Below are positions 1 through 7,662 of a stretch of 17,179 nt of DNA, piece by piece. Location of the stretch: assembly GCA_024762755.1 (NCBI GenBank), contig JANTGX010000020.1:1-17179 (forward strand), read 5' to 3'. Below the pieces are notes generated by a model. That model was given only the letters and a program-made list of their open reading frames with translations. It did not search any database and was not told the origin of the DNA. This DNA is from Gammaproteobacteria bacterium. GTDB taxonomy: Bacteria; Pseudomonadota; Gammaproteobacteria; SZUA-152. Position numbers and translations under genes: made by a program. How positions within the stretch are numbered: the first letter of the stretch is position 1; every line of letters starts with the position of its first letter.

Positions 1-9
1 GAGAGGGTT

Positions 10-627
10 ATGGATATCATGATGTGGAAAAAGCTCCTTGGACTCGTCCTCCTTATCGTATTTCCCTTGCTGGCAGGTTGTGCCAGTTCGTTTCCCCCCG
101 CGCCTCGCGCCGCAGCGGTGAGCCCTGAGTACATCATTGGACCAGGCGATACGGTCGATGTCTTTGTCTGGCGCAACCCCGAGGTTTCCGTGCAAGTGGC
201 CGTGCGTCCAGATGGCAAGCTGTCTACGCCTCTGGTCGAGGATCTACAGGCCGCCGGAAAGACGCCGACGCAACTGGCGCGCGACATCGAAAAGGAACTG
301 TCGAATTATCTCAAGGATCCCTTGGTGACAGTGATGATGCGCGGCTTCATTGGCCCTTACGATCAGCAAGTTCGTGTCGTGGGGGAGGCCACCGAGCCCA
401 AGGTATTGGCCTATCGCGAACACATGTCGGTACTGGATGTGATGATAGCCGTGGGTGGGCTGACCGAATTCGCCGCGGGCAACAAGGCGAACATCGTGCG
501 TACGGTGGAGGGCCAGCGGCGCCAGTACCGCGTGCACCTCGACGACCTCATTCGTGAAGGCGATATCTCTGCCAATGTCCCCGTTCTTCCAGGCGACATC
601 CTGATCATTCCAGAGTCGTGGCTATAG
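10..627 (+). CDS. XrtA-system polysaccharide export lipoprotein (Wza-like)
   Basis: This is an outer-membrane polysaccharide export lipoprotein of the Wza/Poly_export family, in the short form found in exosortase A clusters (205 aa). The N-terminus has two lysines, a hydrophobic helix and a lipobox L-A-G-C, with the lipidated cysteine at residue 24. Ala25 follows it, which fits outer-membrane targeting. Residues about 41-110 are the Poly_export domain (YIIGPGDTVDVFVWRNPEVS). Residues about 120-165 form one SLBB-like beta-grasp domain, and the chain ends in a typical PGDILIIPESWL. It lacks the long C-terminal part of full-size Wza. The start is uncertain: ATG codons lie at 10, 19 and 22. The only Shine-Dalgarno-like sequence, GAGAGGG at 1-7, is too close to ATG 10 and fits ATG 19 better. 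All three starts keep the signal peptide. It probably forms the export channel served by the next three genes. Confidence 0.93.
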   Translation: MDIMMWKKLLGLVLLIVFPLLAGCASSFPPAPRAAAVSPEYIIGPGDTVDVFVWRNPEVSVQVAVRPDGKLSTPLVEDLQAAGKTPTQLARDIEKELSNYLKDPLVTVMMRGFIGPYDQQVRVVGEATEPKVLAYREHMSVLDVMIAVGGLTEFAAGNKANIVRTVEGQRRQYRVHLDDLIREGDISANVPVLPGDILIIPESWL

Positions 628-705
628 GATCACCGCTAGGTTCCATCGCGCATTCAGGGCACCTGTCGGTGTCTGTTCAACGACTCATCTTCGAGTGCTG
701 TTCCC
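628..705. other. Largest intergenic gap in the block
   Basis: These 78 bases between the export lipoprotein and the chain-length gene are the longest non-coding stretch in the window. I see no convincing -35/-10 pair and no GC-rich hairpin followed by a T-run. Two very short inverted repeats (CACC/GGTG and ACTC/GAGT, four base pairs each) are too weak to call. There is no strong Shine-Dalgarno sequence before the ATG at 706. An internal promoter cannot be excluded. Confidence 0.5.
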
Positions 706-2280
706 ATGGATGAATTCATCGATCAACTGAAAGGCTACCTACGGGGTATCTGGCGTTACCGCTGGTATGTTCACTTGGTGGCTTGGCCTCTGTGTCTTGC
801 CGGTTGGACTCTGGTCTACCTGCTGCCGGATCAGTACGAAGCCTCGGCGCGCGTCTACGTTGACACCAAGTCTGTACTGCGTCCTTTGCTCAAAGGGCTG
901 GCGGTACAAACGGACGTGGGCAACGAAGTTGCCATCATGACGCGCACGCTGCTCAGCCGCCCCAATCTGGAAAAGGTGGCGCGTATGAACGACATGGACC
1001 TGGAAGCGACTACGCCCGAGGAGATGGACGCACTTTTGCGTCGGCTGGAACACACCATCAAGCTGACGGGGCGCGCTCGCGAGAACCTCTACACGATCAG
1101 TTACACGGACGAGGACCCTGAGCGGGCAAAACAGGTGGTGCAGTCCCTGTTGACCATCTTCGTCGAGACCAGTCTGGGTGATACGCGCAAGGACACGGAC
1201 GTGGCACAGCGCTTCATCGATGAACAGATCAAGGAATACGAGGCCAGGCTGTTCGCGGCGGAAGAGGCGCTGAAGGAGTTCAAGCGCAAGAACGTGGGGC
1301 TCATGCCGCAAGAAGGGCGGGGTTACTATCAGCAGCTGCAAGATGCACAAGAGAAGCTCTCCACTGCCCAGCTCGAGCTTAGCGAGGCTGAGAGCCGGCG
1401 AGACGAACTGCGACGTCAACTTGAGGGAGAGGAGCCGACTTTCGGCATCATGCCGCCCAGCGCCACACCACGGGCCGTCCCGGTGGATTCCGCATTGGAT
1501 GCCAGGATCCAGAATCTGCAGCAGCGTCTGGATGAACTCTTGCTCAAGTACACCGAAAAACATCCCGATGTGGTCTCTATCCGGCACACGATCGAGACTC
1601 TCGAGGCAAAGAAGGAGGAGGAGCTGGCACAGATGGCCAAGGTTGTCCCCAACGGAGGGTCGCCTGTAGGTGGCACACTGGAAGGGAATCCTATCTATCA
1701 ACAGCTCAAGGTCTCCCTGGGCGAGGCGGAGGCCAATGTCTCTGCACTGCGAGCCCGGGTCTCACGCTATCAATCGAATGTCGACCACCTGCGCCAGATG
1801 GTGGACACCATTCCCAAAGTGGAAGCGGGGTTGCAACGGCTCAACCGCGACTATGCCGTCAACAAGGAAAAGTACGAGGAACTGCTGGCACGTCGTGAGG
1901 CGGCCAAGATCGCCCGAGAGGCGGGGCGGAGCGCGGAGGATGTAAAATTTCGCATCATCGACCCTCCCTTTGTGCCGCCGGAACCTTCTGGTCCCAATCG
2001 CCCACTGTTGGTGAGCGCAGTGCTGGTGGGCAGTTTGCTGGCGGGTTTGGCCTTCGCCTTTTTCATGTCACAGATCAGGCCGTCCTTCGATAATGTGCGC
2101 AATGTGACTCGCGAGCTCGGCCTGCCCGTTTTTGGTAGTGTGTCGCGTATCTGGACCGGACATGCCCGGCTCAAGCGACGTGCCGAGGTCATGGTCTTCG
2201 GCACCATGGGCATCATTCTGATTGCCCTATATGGGCTGTATTTGGCGTATCTACTGCTGTTGTCTAAAGCCACCCTCTGA
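706..2280 (+). CDS. XrtA-system polysaccharide chain-length determinant (Wzz/GNVR family)
   Basis: This 524-aa inner-membrane protein is the polysaccharide co-polymerase of the exosortase A cluster (TIGR03007-like). A first transmembrane helix lies at about residues 20-41 and is followed by the Wzz domain (QYEASARVYVDTKSVLRPLL). A long heptad-rich periplasmic section covers about 165-405. A proline-rich segment (PPFVPPEPSGPNRP, about 420-433) leads into a second helix at about 433-454. A third hydrophobic helix lies at about 495-519. No kinase domain is fused to it, because the autokinase is the separate next gene. In related systems the protein controls chain length and links the kinase to the outer-membrane exporter. 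The start is the only reasonable one: the N-terminus is short and immediately precedes the first helix. Confidence 0.93.
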   Translation: MDEFIDQLKGYLRGIWRYRWYVHLVAWPLCLAGWTLVYLLPDQYEASARVYVDTKSVLRPLLKGLAVQTDVGNEVAIMTRTLLSRPNLEKVARMNDMDLEATTPEEMDALLRRLEHTIKLTGRARENLYTISYTDEDPERAKQVVQSLLTIFVETSLGDTRKDTDVAQRFIDEQIKEYEARLFAAEEALKEFKRKNVGLMPQEGRGYYQQLQDAQEKLSTAQLELSEAESRRDELRRQLEGEEPTFGIMPPSATPRAVPVDSALDARIQNLQQRLDELLLKYTEKHPDVVSIRHTIETLEAKKEEELAQMAKVVPNGGSPVGGTLEGNPIYQQLKVSLGEAEANVSALRARVSRYQSNVDHLRQMVDTIPKVEAGLQRLNRDYAVNKEKYEELLARREAAKIAREAGRSAEDVKFRIIDPPFVPPEPSGPNRPLLVSAVLVGSLLAGLAFAFFMSQIRPSFDNVRNVTRELGLPVFGSVSRIWTGHARLKRRAEVMVFGTMGIILIALYGLYLAYLLLLSKATL

Positions 2281-2309
2281 AGTCATGGGTCAGGGACGAG
2301 GAAGTTGTT

Positions 2310-3182
2310 ATGAGTTCCATCGAACGCTATATCGACAAACTGGGTAAATCGACCGGCGATGCCGCTGCTGAGGCGATACCGCCGTTGACTGGGCGCAAGG
2401 CCGAGCCCCGTCGTAGTGCGCAGCAGACCCAGTCCGAGGTACGGCTCGACTTTCCCTCCATGGAGGTCGCCGGCATGCTGACACCGGCAATGAGCGAGGG
2501 GAGGTTGGTCAACGAATACCGGGCCATCAAACGTCCCCTCCTGCGTAATGCCTTTGGCGGTGGCGCGGCAGAGGTTCCCAACGGCAATCTCATCATGGTG
2601 ACCAGTGCCATCCCGGGGGAAGGGAAGAGCTTTACTGCCATCAATCTGGCCATCAGCATGGCCATGGAGTTGGATTACACGGTCTTGCTGGTGGAGGCCG
2701 ATGTGGCCAAACCCTCCGTTTGCCGATACTGCGGTATCGAGGAACCGCGCAAGGGACTGGTGGACTATCTCGCTGATCCGGGTCTGGAGCTGTCCGATCT
2801 GTTGCTCAAGACCAATGTGCCGAAGTTGTCTCTTCTGCCCGCAGGCCGTGTGCATCCCTCTTCTGCCGAACTGCTCGGTAGTCAGGCCATGGCAGAGCTG
2901 ATGCACCAGTTGGCCACCCGCTACCCTGACCGCATCGTCATTTTCGATTCTCCGCCCCTGTTGCTGTCCAACGAGGCCGTGACGCTGGCCGGCTTCATGG
3001 GGCAGGTCGTCATGGTCGTGGAGGCGGCGAGGACACAGCAGACACTGGTCAAGCAAGCGGTCTCCCTGCTCAACCCTGAACAAGTGATCGGGGTCGTGCT
3101 GAACAAGAACCGCACCTCCGACGTGGCCGGTTATGGCGGCGCTGCCTACGGTTACGGTTACGAACCAGGGAAGCAAGCCTAG
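2310..3182 (+). CDS. XrtA-system tyrosine autokinase (BY-kinase)
   Basis: This 290-aa cytoplasmic bacterial tyrosine kinase belongs to the CpsD/Wzc-like P-loop family (TIGR03018-like). It probably autophosphorylates and, with the preceding chain-length protein, cycles polysaccharide assembly. Walker A is SAIPGEGKS at residues 99-107 with Lys106. Walker A' is VLLVEADVAKP at 125-135, and Walker B is IVIFDSPP at 209-216 with Asp213. The C-terminus carries a tyrosine cluster (Tyr275, 280, 282, 284) in a glycine-rich tail, the usual autophosphorylation site. The first acidic residue of Walker A' is Glu129 rather than the common Asp, and Asp131 is kept. The first 60 residues are a variable linker. 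GAGGAAG at 2298-2304 lies 5 nt before the ATG. The next gene starts directly after the stop codon. Confidence 0.94.
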   Translation: MSSIERYIDKLGKSTGDAAAEAIPPLTGRKAEPRRSAQQTQSEVRLDFPSMEVAGMLTPAMSEGRLVNEYRAIKRPLLRNAFGGGAAEVPNGNLIMVTSAIPGEGKSFTAINLAISMAMELDYTVLLVEADVAKPSVCRYCGIEEPRKGLVDYLADPGLELSDLLLKTNVPKLSLLPAGRVHPSSAELLGSQAMAELMHQLATRYPDRIVIFDSPPLLLSNEAVTLAGFMGQVVMVVEAARTQQTLVKQAVSLLNPEQVIGVVLNKNRTSDVAGYGGAAYGYGYEPGKQA

Positions 3183-3185
3183 TTG
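3167..3185 (+). promoter_or_regulatory. Ribosome site deciding a TTG start
   Basis: AGGGAAG at 3167-3173 lies inside the end of the kinase gene, 9 nt before TTG 3183. The kinase stop codon TAG (3180-3182) touches the TTG, so ribosomes ending the kinase could restart directly on the beta-barrel gene. The next in-frame ATG, at 3204, has only an AGG immediately beside it. Confidence 0.55.
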
Positions 3186-4616
3186 TCTATCGACCGTGTC
3201 AGGATGGATGTCATCTATCGTCTGCTGGGCCTGCTCGCCGTCATCTTCGCGAGCCGCGGCAGCATCGCGGCGGACTGGGATGTCTCGCCTAGCCTGAACC
3301 TTGCCGAGATCTACAGTGACAATATCAACCTGGCGGCGGACGATGGCCAGGATGAATTCGTCACCGAGGTCACGCCGGCCTTGCGCGCGGCACTGGATAC
3401 CCGTCGGCTGGATCTCACCCTGGACTATCGTCTCCAGGGGCTCTATTTCGCCCAGGATCAAGGGCGAAATGTGTTGCGCCAACAGGCATCGGGCTCTCTG
3501 AACGGGATCCTGGTCAAGGACCTTTTGTTCCTCGATGGGCAGGCTGTTCAGAGTCAGACGGTGATCGATGCCACGGCACCCGTCAGTCAGGGCAATATCG
3601 CCGCCGGTGGCAATATCCAGAACGTCCTCACTACCAGTGTTTCCCCCTACCTGCGGCGCCGGTTGGGTAGCTGGGCGCTGGCCGACCTTCGCTATACACG
3701 CTCCACCGTGAACTACGAGGAGAGCGATCTCGACAGCATTGCGCAGGCTGGAAACTTCACCTTGCGGAATCTCGATTCATCGAGTCGTTGGTCTTGGAGT
3801 CTGGGCTATTTTGCCGATTTCACCCACTATCTTTCGGGGACACGTGCCAATGTCGCCAATCGCCGCGCCGATCTCGGCCTCGGCTATCGTATGAGTGGCC
3901 GTTTGAACCTCACGGGCGCTGCCGGCTACGAAAGGAATCATTATCCCCGTGCCGCTGATACCCCGAGCCCGGAGGGGGCGTTTTGGAACCTGGGCGTGGA
4001 CTGGCAGCCAACCCCCAGGACCCGCCTCGCCGTCAGTGGCGGAAAGCGTTATTTTGGCAGCGACTGGCGTCTCGACCTGCAGCAGACGGGGCGCCGCACG
4101 ACCTTTGGCGTCCAGTACTCCGAGGGCTTCACCACCCGTCGACAGTTTCAACTCGAGTTGAATCTGGATGCCGCGGGGCTGCCCATCATCGATCCCACGA
4201 CACAGCAACCCACCTTCGTGCGCGTGCCACTGGAGGAGGTCTTTCTCAGTCGACGCGGCCGGGTGAATCTGGACTTCCGCACCCGGCGTACCAACAGCAG
4301 CTTCAATGTCTATGAAGAGCATCGCGACTATCAGCAGGCCGGCTATACCGAGCGGGTACGTGGAGCCGGGCTGCGCTGGCAGTGGTCGGCCGGTCGTCGG
4401 ATGAGCTTCGTTGCCGGCGCCAACCTCACCCTGAGTCGATCCGCGCTGCGTGCCGACGACCGCCTGCTTGCTTTCTACGCCAGCGCTACCCGGAACCTGT
4501 CGCGCTGGCTGGCAAGCGCCTTCGAACTGCGACGAACCCAACGCAGCGGTCCGCTGGACTATGTCGAGAACCAGGCGATCTTGCGTTTGACCCTCTCCAA
4601 GCAGAGTGGGGGTTGA
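3183..4616 (+). CDS. PEP-CTERM/XrtA-associated outer-membrane beta-barrel protein (TIGR03016 family)
   Basis: This is a 477-aa predicted outer-membrane protein. A signal peptide (positive N-terminus, hydrophobic stretch about 11-23, then SIAA) is probably cleaved near residue 29-30. The rest has many alternating polar/hydrophobic strands rich in Arg, Tyr and Trp, for example DLTLDYRLQGLYF and SFNVYEEHRDY, as expected for a beta-barrel. In XrtA clusters a barrel of this type follows the tyrosine kinase. It is thought to take part in polysaccharide export, but its exact role is not established. The predicted start is TTG at 3183, directly after the kinase stop (TAG at 3180-3182). AGGGAAG at 3167-3173, 9 nt upstream, supports it. 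An ATG at 3204 (residue 8) would still leave a signal peptide but has no properly spaced ribosome site. Confidence 0.88.
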   Translation: MSIDRVRMDVIYRLLGLLAVIFASRGSIAADWDVSPSLNLAEIYSDNINLAADDGQDEFVTEVTPALRAALDTRRLDLTLDYRLQGLYFAQDQGRNVLRQQASGSLNGILVKDLLFLDGQAVQSQTVIDATAPVSQGNIAAGGNIQNVLTTSVSPYLRRRLGSWALADLRYTRSTVNYEESDLDSIAQAGNFTLRNLDSSSRWSWSLGYFADFTHYLSGTRANVANRRADLGLGYRMSGRLNLTGAAGYERNHYPRAADTPSPEGAFWNLGVDWQPTPRTRLAVSGGKRYFGSDWRLDLQQTGRRTTFGVQYSEGFTTRRQFQLELNLDAAGLPIIDPTTQQPTFVRVPLEEVFLSRRGRVNLDFRTRRTNSSFNVYEEHRDYQQAGYTERVRGAGLRWQWSAGRRMSFVAGANLTLSRSALRADDRLLAFYASATRNLSRWLASAFELRRTQRSGPLDYVENQAILRLTLSKQSGG

Positions 4617-4655
4617 TCGCCGATGCAGACGAACAACCCCGATTCGGGAGCCTTT

Positions 4656-5780
4656 ATGCCGAAAGAGAAGATCCTGTGCGTCGTTGGCGCGCGGCCAAAT
4701 TTCATGAAGATCGCACCGGTGATGAAGGCCTTACACGGCTCGAACGTGCTTTCGCCCTACTTGGTGCACACGGGCCAACACTATGACGCCGCCATGAAGC
4801 ACGCCTTCTTCGAGCAACTCGGTATCCCCGAACCGGACGAGGATCTGGGGGTGGGCTCGGCCAGCCACGCGCTGCAGACGGCAGAGATCATGCGCCGCTT
4901 CGAGCCGATCCTGGAACGGGAGCGGCCCGTCGCCATTCTGGTGGTGGGTGACGTCAACTCCACCATCGCCTGCGCCTTGGTCGCAGCCAAGCGTGATGTG
5001 CCGGTAATCCATGTAGAGGCTGGTCTGCGCAGTTACGACCGCCGCATGCCGGAGGAGGTGAATCGGGTGCTCACGGATCAGATCTCCGACCTGCTGTTCA
5101 CCACCGAGCGGGAGGCCGAGGACAACCTGCGTCGCGAGGGTGTCGATCCGGGACGTGTGCATTTCGTCGGTAACGTGATGATCGACACCCTGCTCGGTCA
5201 CCTGCCACGCAAAGTGCCTGCCGAGACCACCCTGGCCGGCGCGGGCGCGGAGACCGGTTTCGCGGCAGAGGGTTATGCACTGCTCACTCTGCATCGTCCG
5301 GCCAACGTGGACGATCCGGCTACCCTGGAAGGGCTCCTGCGCACCCTGCGCGATCTGGCAGAGAACCTGCCTCTGGTGTTTCCCGTGCACCCGCGCACCG
5401 AGGGCAAGATCCGCGAGGCCGGTCTCCAGGCACTGCTGGAGCATCCGCGTATCCTGCTCACCCCGCCACAGGGCTATCTGGAGATGCTAGGCCTGATGGC
5501 CGAGGCACGCCTGGTGCTGACCGATTCGGGAGGCATCCAGGAGGAGACCACGGCCCTCGGTGTGCCCTGTATTACACTGCGCGAGAACACTGAGCGCCCC
5601 ATCACCGTGACTCAGGGCACCAACACCATCGTCGGTAGCGATGCCGGGCTCATTCGCGAGGCCTTCGACGATGTATTGGCCAGTGGCGGCAAGGCGGGGC
5701 GCGTCCCCGAGCTGTGGGATGGGAAAGCCGCCCAGCGCATCGTGCAGACCCTGGAAGCCTGGCGGGCGGAGGACGCGTGA
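4656..5780 (+). CDS. wecB: UDP-N-acetylglucosamine 2-epimerase (non-hydrolysing)
   Basis: This cytoplasmic enzyme interconverts UDP-GlcNAc and UDP-ManNAc and so supplies an aminosugar nucleotide for the polysaccharide. Family motifs are clear: GARPNFMKIAP near the N-terminus, HTGQHYD, VVGDVNST, VEAGLRSYDRRMPEEVNR, LLTLHRPANVD and DSGGIQEETTALGVP. The Asp of GDVN, the Glu of VEAG, the first Glu of PEEVNR and the His of LHRP (residue 213 from this start) match the catalytic positions known for E. coli WecB. I chose ATG 4656 (374 aa): GGGAG at 4646-4650 is 5 nt upstream and the N-terminus MPKEKILCVVGARP fits the family. ATG 4623 is in frame and would add 11 residues without any recognisable feature. 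It sits where many XrtA clusters carry an accessory ATPase gene. Confidence 0.95.
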   Translation: MPKEKILCVVGARPNFMKIAPVMKALHGSNVLSPYLVHTGQHYDAAMKHAFFEQLGIPEPDEDLGVGSASHALQTAEIMRRFEPILERERPVAILVVGDVNSTIACALVAAKRDVPVIHVEAGLRSYDRRMPEEVNRVLTDQISDLLFTTEREAEDNLRREGVDPGRVHFVGNVMIDTLLGHLPRKVPAETTLAGAGAETGFAAEGYALLTLHRPANVDDPATLEGLLRTLRDLAENLPLVFPVHPRTEGKIREAGLQALLEHPRILLTPPQGYLEMLGLMAEARLVLTDSGGIQEETTALGVPCITLRENTERPITVTQGTNTIVGSDAGLIREAFDDVLASGGKAGRVPELWDGKAAQRIVQTLEAWRAEDA

Positions 5781-6625
5781 ATCCAATCAATGCCATGACC
5801 ATCGATGTCGAGGACTATTTCCAGGTCTCTGCCTTCGAGGGTCATATCGATCGTGCCCAGTGGGATGCTTTGCCGTCACGCGTGGAGCGCAATACTCAGC
5901 GAATTCTCGATCTGTTCGCCAAGGAGGGCGTACAGGCCACCTTCTTTACCCTGGGTTGGGTGGCCGAACGCCACCCCGCGCTGGTGCGGCGCATCGTGGA
6001 GGAGGGCCATGAGTTGGCTAGCCATGGCTATGCCCACGTGCGCGTGACCCAACAAACGCCAGCCGAGTTTCGTGCCGATGTGGAGCGGGCCAAGCGGCTG
6101 TTGGAGGATACCGGCGGCGTCGAGGTGCGGGGCTATCGAGCGGCGAGTTACTCCATCGGCGCGGAGAACCTGTGGGCCCTGGACCAACTGGCTGAGACGG
6201 GCCACCGGTACAGCTCCAGCATCTATCCGGTGCATCACGACCTGTATGGGATGCCGGAGGCACCGCGTTTCGCCTTCCGCCCGCGCGGCGATGACGGCAT
6301 TCTCGAGATCCCCATCTCCACCCTGTCTCTGGGTGGCCGCAACATTCCCTGCGGTGGCGGCGGCTTTTTTCGCCTCTATCCCTACGCCTTCTCCCGCTGG
6401 GCCCTGCGTCGGCTGAACCGGGCCGAAGGACAGTCCGGCATGTTCTATTTCCATCCCTGGGAGATCGACCCTGAGCAGCCACGCCAAGCGGGCGTTGGTT
6501 TGAAGACCCGTACGCGCCACTACCTCAACCTGGGGCGCATGGAGTCACGCCTGCAGCGCCTGTTGCGCGACTTCACCTGGGGACGCATGGATCGGATCTT
6601 CCTCGACGGGGAGATGCGGGCATGA
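5777..6625 (+). CDS. XrtA-system polysaccharide deacetylase (NodB fold)
   Basis: This 282-aa carbohydrate esterase 4-like deacetylase belongs to the PEP-CTERM-associated subfamily with a DUF3473-type C-terminal part. It probably removes N-acetyl groups from the polymer or its precursor. The opening MTIDVEDYFQVSAFE is diagnostic of the subfamily and contains the catalytic/metal Asp pair (Asp10, Asp13). The metal-binding histidines are in ELASHGYAHVRV (His83, His87). RGYRAASYSI at 118-127 supplies the conserved Arg motif. A late histidine lies in MFYFHPWEID (His226). There is no signal peptide, which suggests cytoplasmic action or non-standard localisation, as is common in this subfamily. The start is GTG 5777, overlapping the epimerase stop by 4 bases (GTGA), with GGAGG at 5768-5772. 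An upstream in-frame ATG at 5714 lies deep inside wecB and is not needed. ATG 5795 is an alternative. Confidence 0.93.
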   Translation: MNPINAMTIDVEDYFQVSAFEGHIDRAQWDALPSRVERNTQRILDLFAKEGVQATFFTLGWVAERHPALVRRIVEEGHELASHGYAHVRVTQQTPAEFRADVERAKRLLEDTGGVEVRGYRAASYSIGAENLWALDQLAETGHRYSSSIYPVHHDLYGMPEAPRFAFRPRGDDGILEIPISTLSLGGRNIPCGGGGFFRLYPYAFSRWALRRLNRAEGQSGMFYFHPWEIDPEQPRQAGVGLKTRTRHYLNLGRMESRLQRLLRDFTWGRMDRIFLDGEMRA

Positions 6626-7662
6626 CACAACAGAACGGACTTGTCCTGCGCGAACTCGTGCCTGCAGAGGCGCCACGCTGGGACGCCTTCGTCGAGGCCT
6701 GTCCCGAGGCCACCTTCTTCCATCGCAGCGGCTGGCAGCAGGTGATCGAGGAGGCCTTCGGCCATCCCACCACTTTCCTCTATGCCGAGCGCGAGGGCGA
6801 GATCCAGGGTGTGCTGCCCTTGGCACAGATCGATAGCCGGCTGTTCGGCAACAACCTCATGTCACTACCCTTCTGTGTGTATGGTGGGGTGGCGGCGTGC
6901 GAGCCGGTGGCCGCGGATCTGCTCATTCGTGCCGCCCAGGAAAGGGCCGAGGCCTTGGGCGTCGACGCCCTGGAGCTGCGTCATCGTCGCCGTCAGTGCC
7001 CCGACTGGCCGCACAAGGATCTGTACGTCACCTTCCGCAAGGAGATCGATCTCGACCCGGAGCAGAATCTGAAGAACATCCCGCGCAAGCAGCGCGCCAT
7101 GGTGCGCAAGGGAATCAAGGCCGGCCTGGAGGCCGAGTGGGATCGGGACATCGAGCGCTTCTACGACGCCTACTCGCAGAGCGTGCACGCTCTCGGTACA
7201 CCGGTTTTCTCGCGCCGCTACTTCTCGCAGCTGCTGCAGACCTTCGGCGACGACGCGCGCATTCTCACCATCACCAAGGCCGGGCGCACGGTGGCCAGCG
7301 TACTCAATTTCTATTTTCGCGACGAGGTGCTGCCCTATTACGGTGGTGGCACCAGCGAGGCCCGTGCTCTCAAGGGCAACGATTTCATGTATTGGGAGTT
7401 GATGAGGCGCTCTGCCGAGCAGGGGTTGCGCATCTTCGACTTTGGGCGGAGCAAGGCGGGCACAGGGGCCTACAGTTTCAAGAAGAACTGGGGCTTTGAG
7501 CCGGAGCCCCTGCACTACGAATACCACTTGGTGAAGGCCGGCGAGGTACCCGAGATCAACCCCATGAACCCCAAGTACCAGATCTTCATCAAGCTCTGGC
7601 GCAAGATGCCCCTGGGAATGACCCAATTGTTGGGGCCACACATCGTGAAGAACCTGGGTTGA
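6622..7662 (+). CDS. FemAB-like, XrtA/PEP-CTERM-associated GNAT-fold protein
   Basis: This 346-aa protein belongs to the FemAB-related group of exosortase A clusters (TIGR03019-like), with tandem GNAT-like folds. Recognisable segments are FFHRSGWQQVIEEAFGH near residue 33, NIPRKQRAMVRKGIKAGL near 150, and a C-terminal GNAT-like half with LPYYGGGTSEARALKGNDFMYWELMRRS and FDFGRSKAGTGAYSFKKNWGF. Classical FemAB enzymes transfer amino acids from tRNA to peptidoglycan. The related Acetyltransf_6 group is thought to transfer acyl groups. For this subfamily the donor and acceptor are unknown, and a modification of the polysaccharide is an inference from context. It overlaps the deacetylase gene by 4 bases (ATGA), with GGGGAG at 6608-6613, 8 nt before the ATG. 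No signal peptide or membrane helix is seen. Confidence 0.92.
   Translation: MTQQNGLVLRELVPAEAPRWDAFVEACPEATFFHRSGWQQVIEEAFGHPTTFLYAEREGEIQGVLPLAQIDSRLFGNNLMSLPFCVYGGVAACEPVAADLLIRAAQERAEALGVDALELRHRRRQCPDWPHKDLYVTFRKEIDLDPEQNLKNIPRKQRAMVRKGIKAGLEAEWDRDIERFYDAYSQSVHALGTPVFSRRYFSQLLQTFGDDARILTITKAGRTVASVLNFYFRDEVLPYYGGGTSEARALKGNDFMYWELMRRSAEQGLRIFDFGRSKAGTGAYSFKKNWGFEPEPLHYEYHLVKAGEVPEINPMNPKYQIFIKLWRKMPLGMTQLLGPHIVKNLG

Noticed and set aside
640..705. Possible terminator or small RNA in the 78-base gap
   Set aside because: There are only four-base-pair inverted repeats and no T-run. I saw no promoter motif.
2283..3482. 399-codon open frame on the minus strand across the tyrosine kinase
   Set aside because: It covers two real plus-strand genes and their junction, has no recognisable motifs, and is explained by high third-position GC.
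6355..6375. GGCG-T6-CGCC terminator-like sequence
   Set aside because: It lies within the deacetylase coding sequence, the T-run is in the loop rather than after the stem, and the stem is four base pairs.
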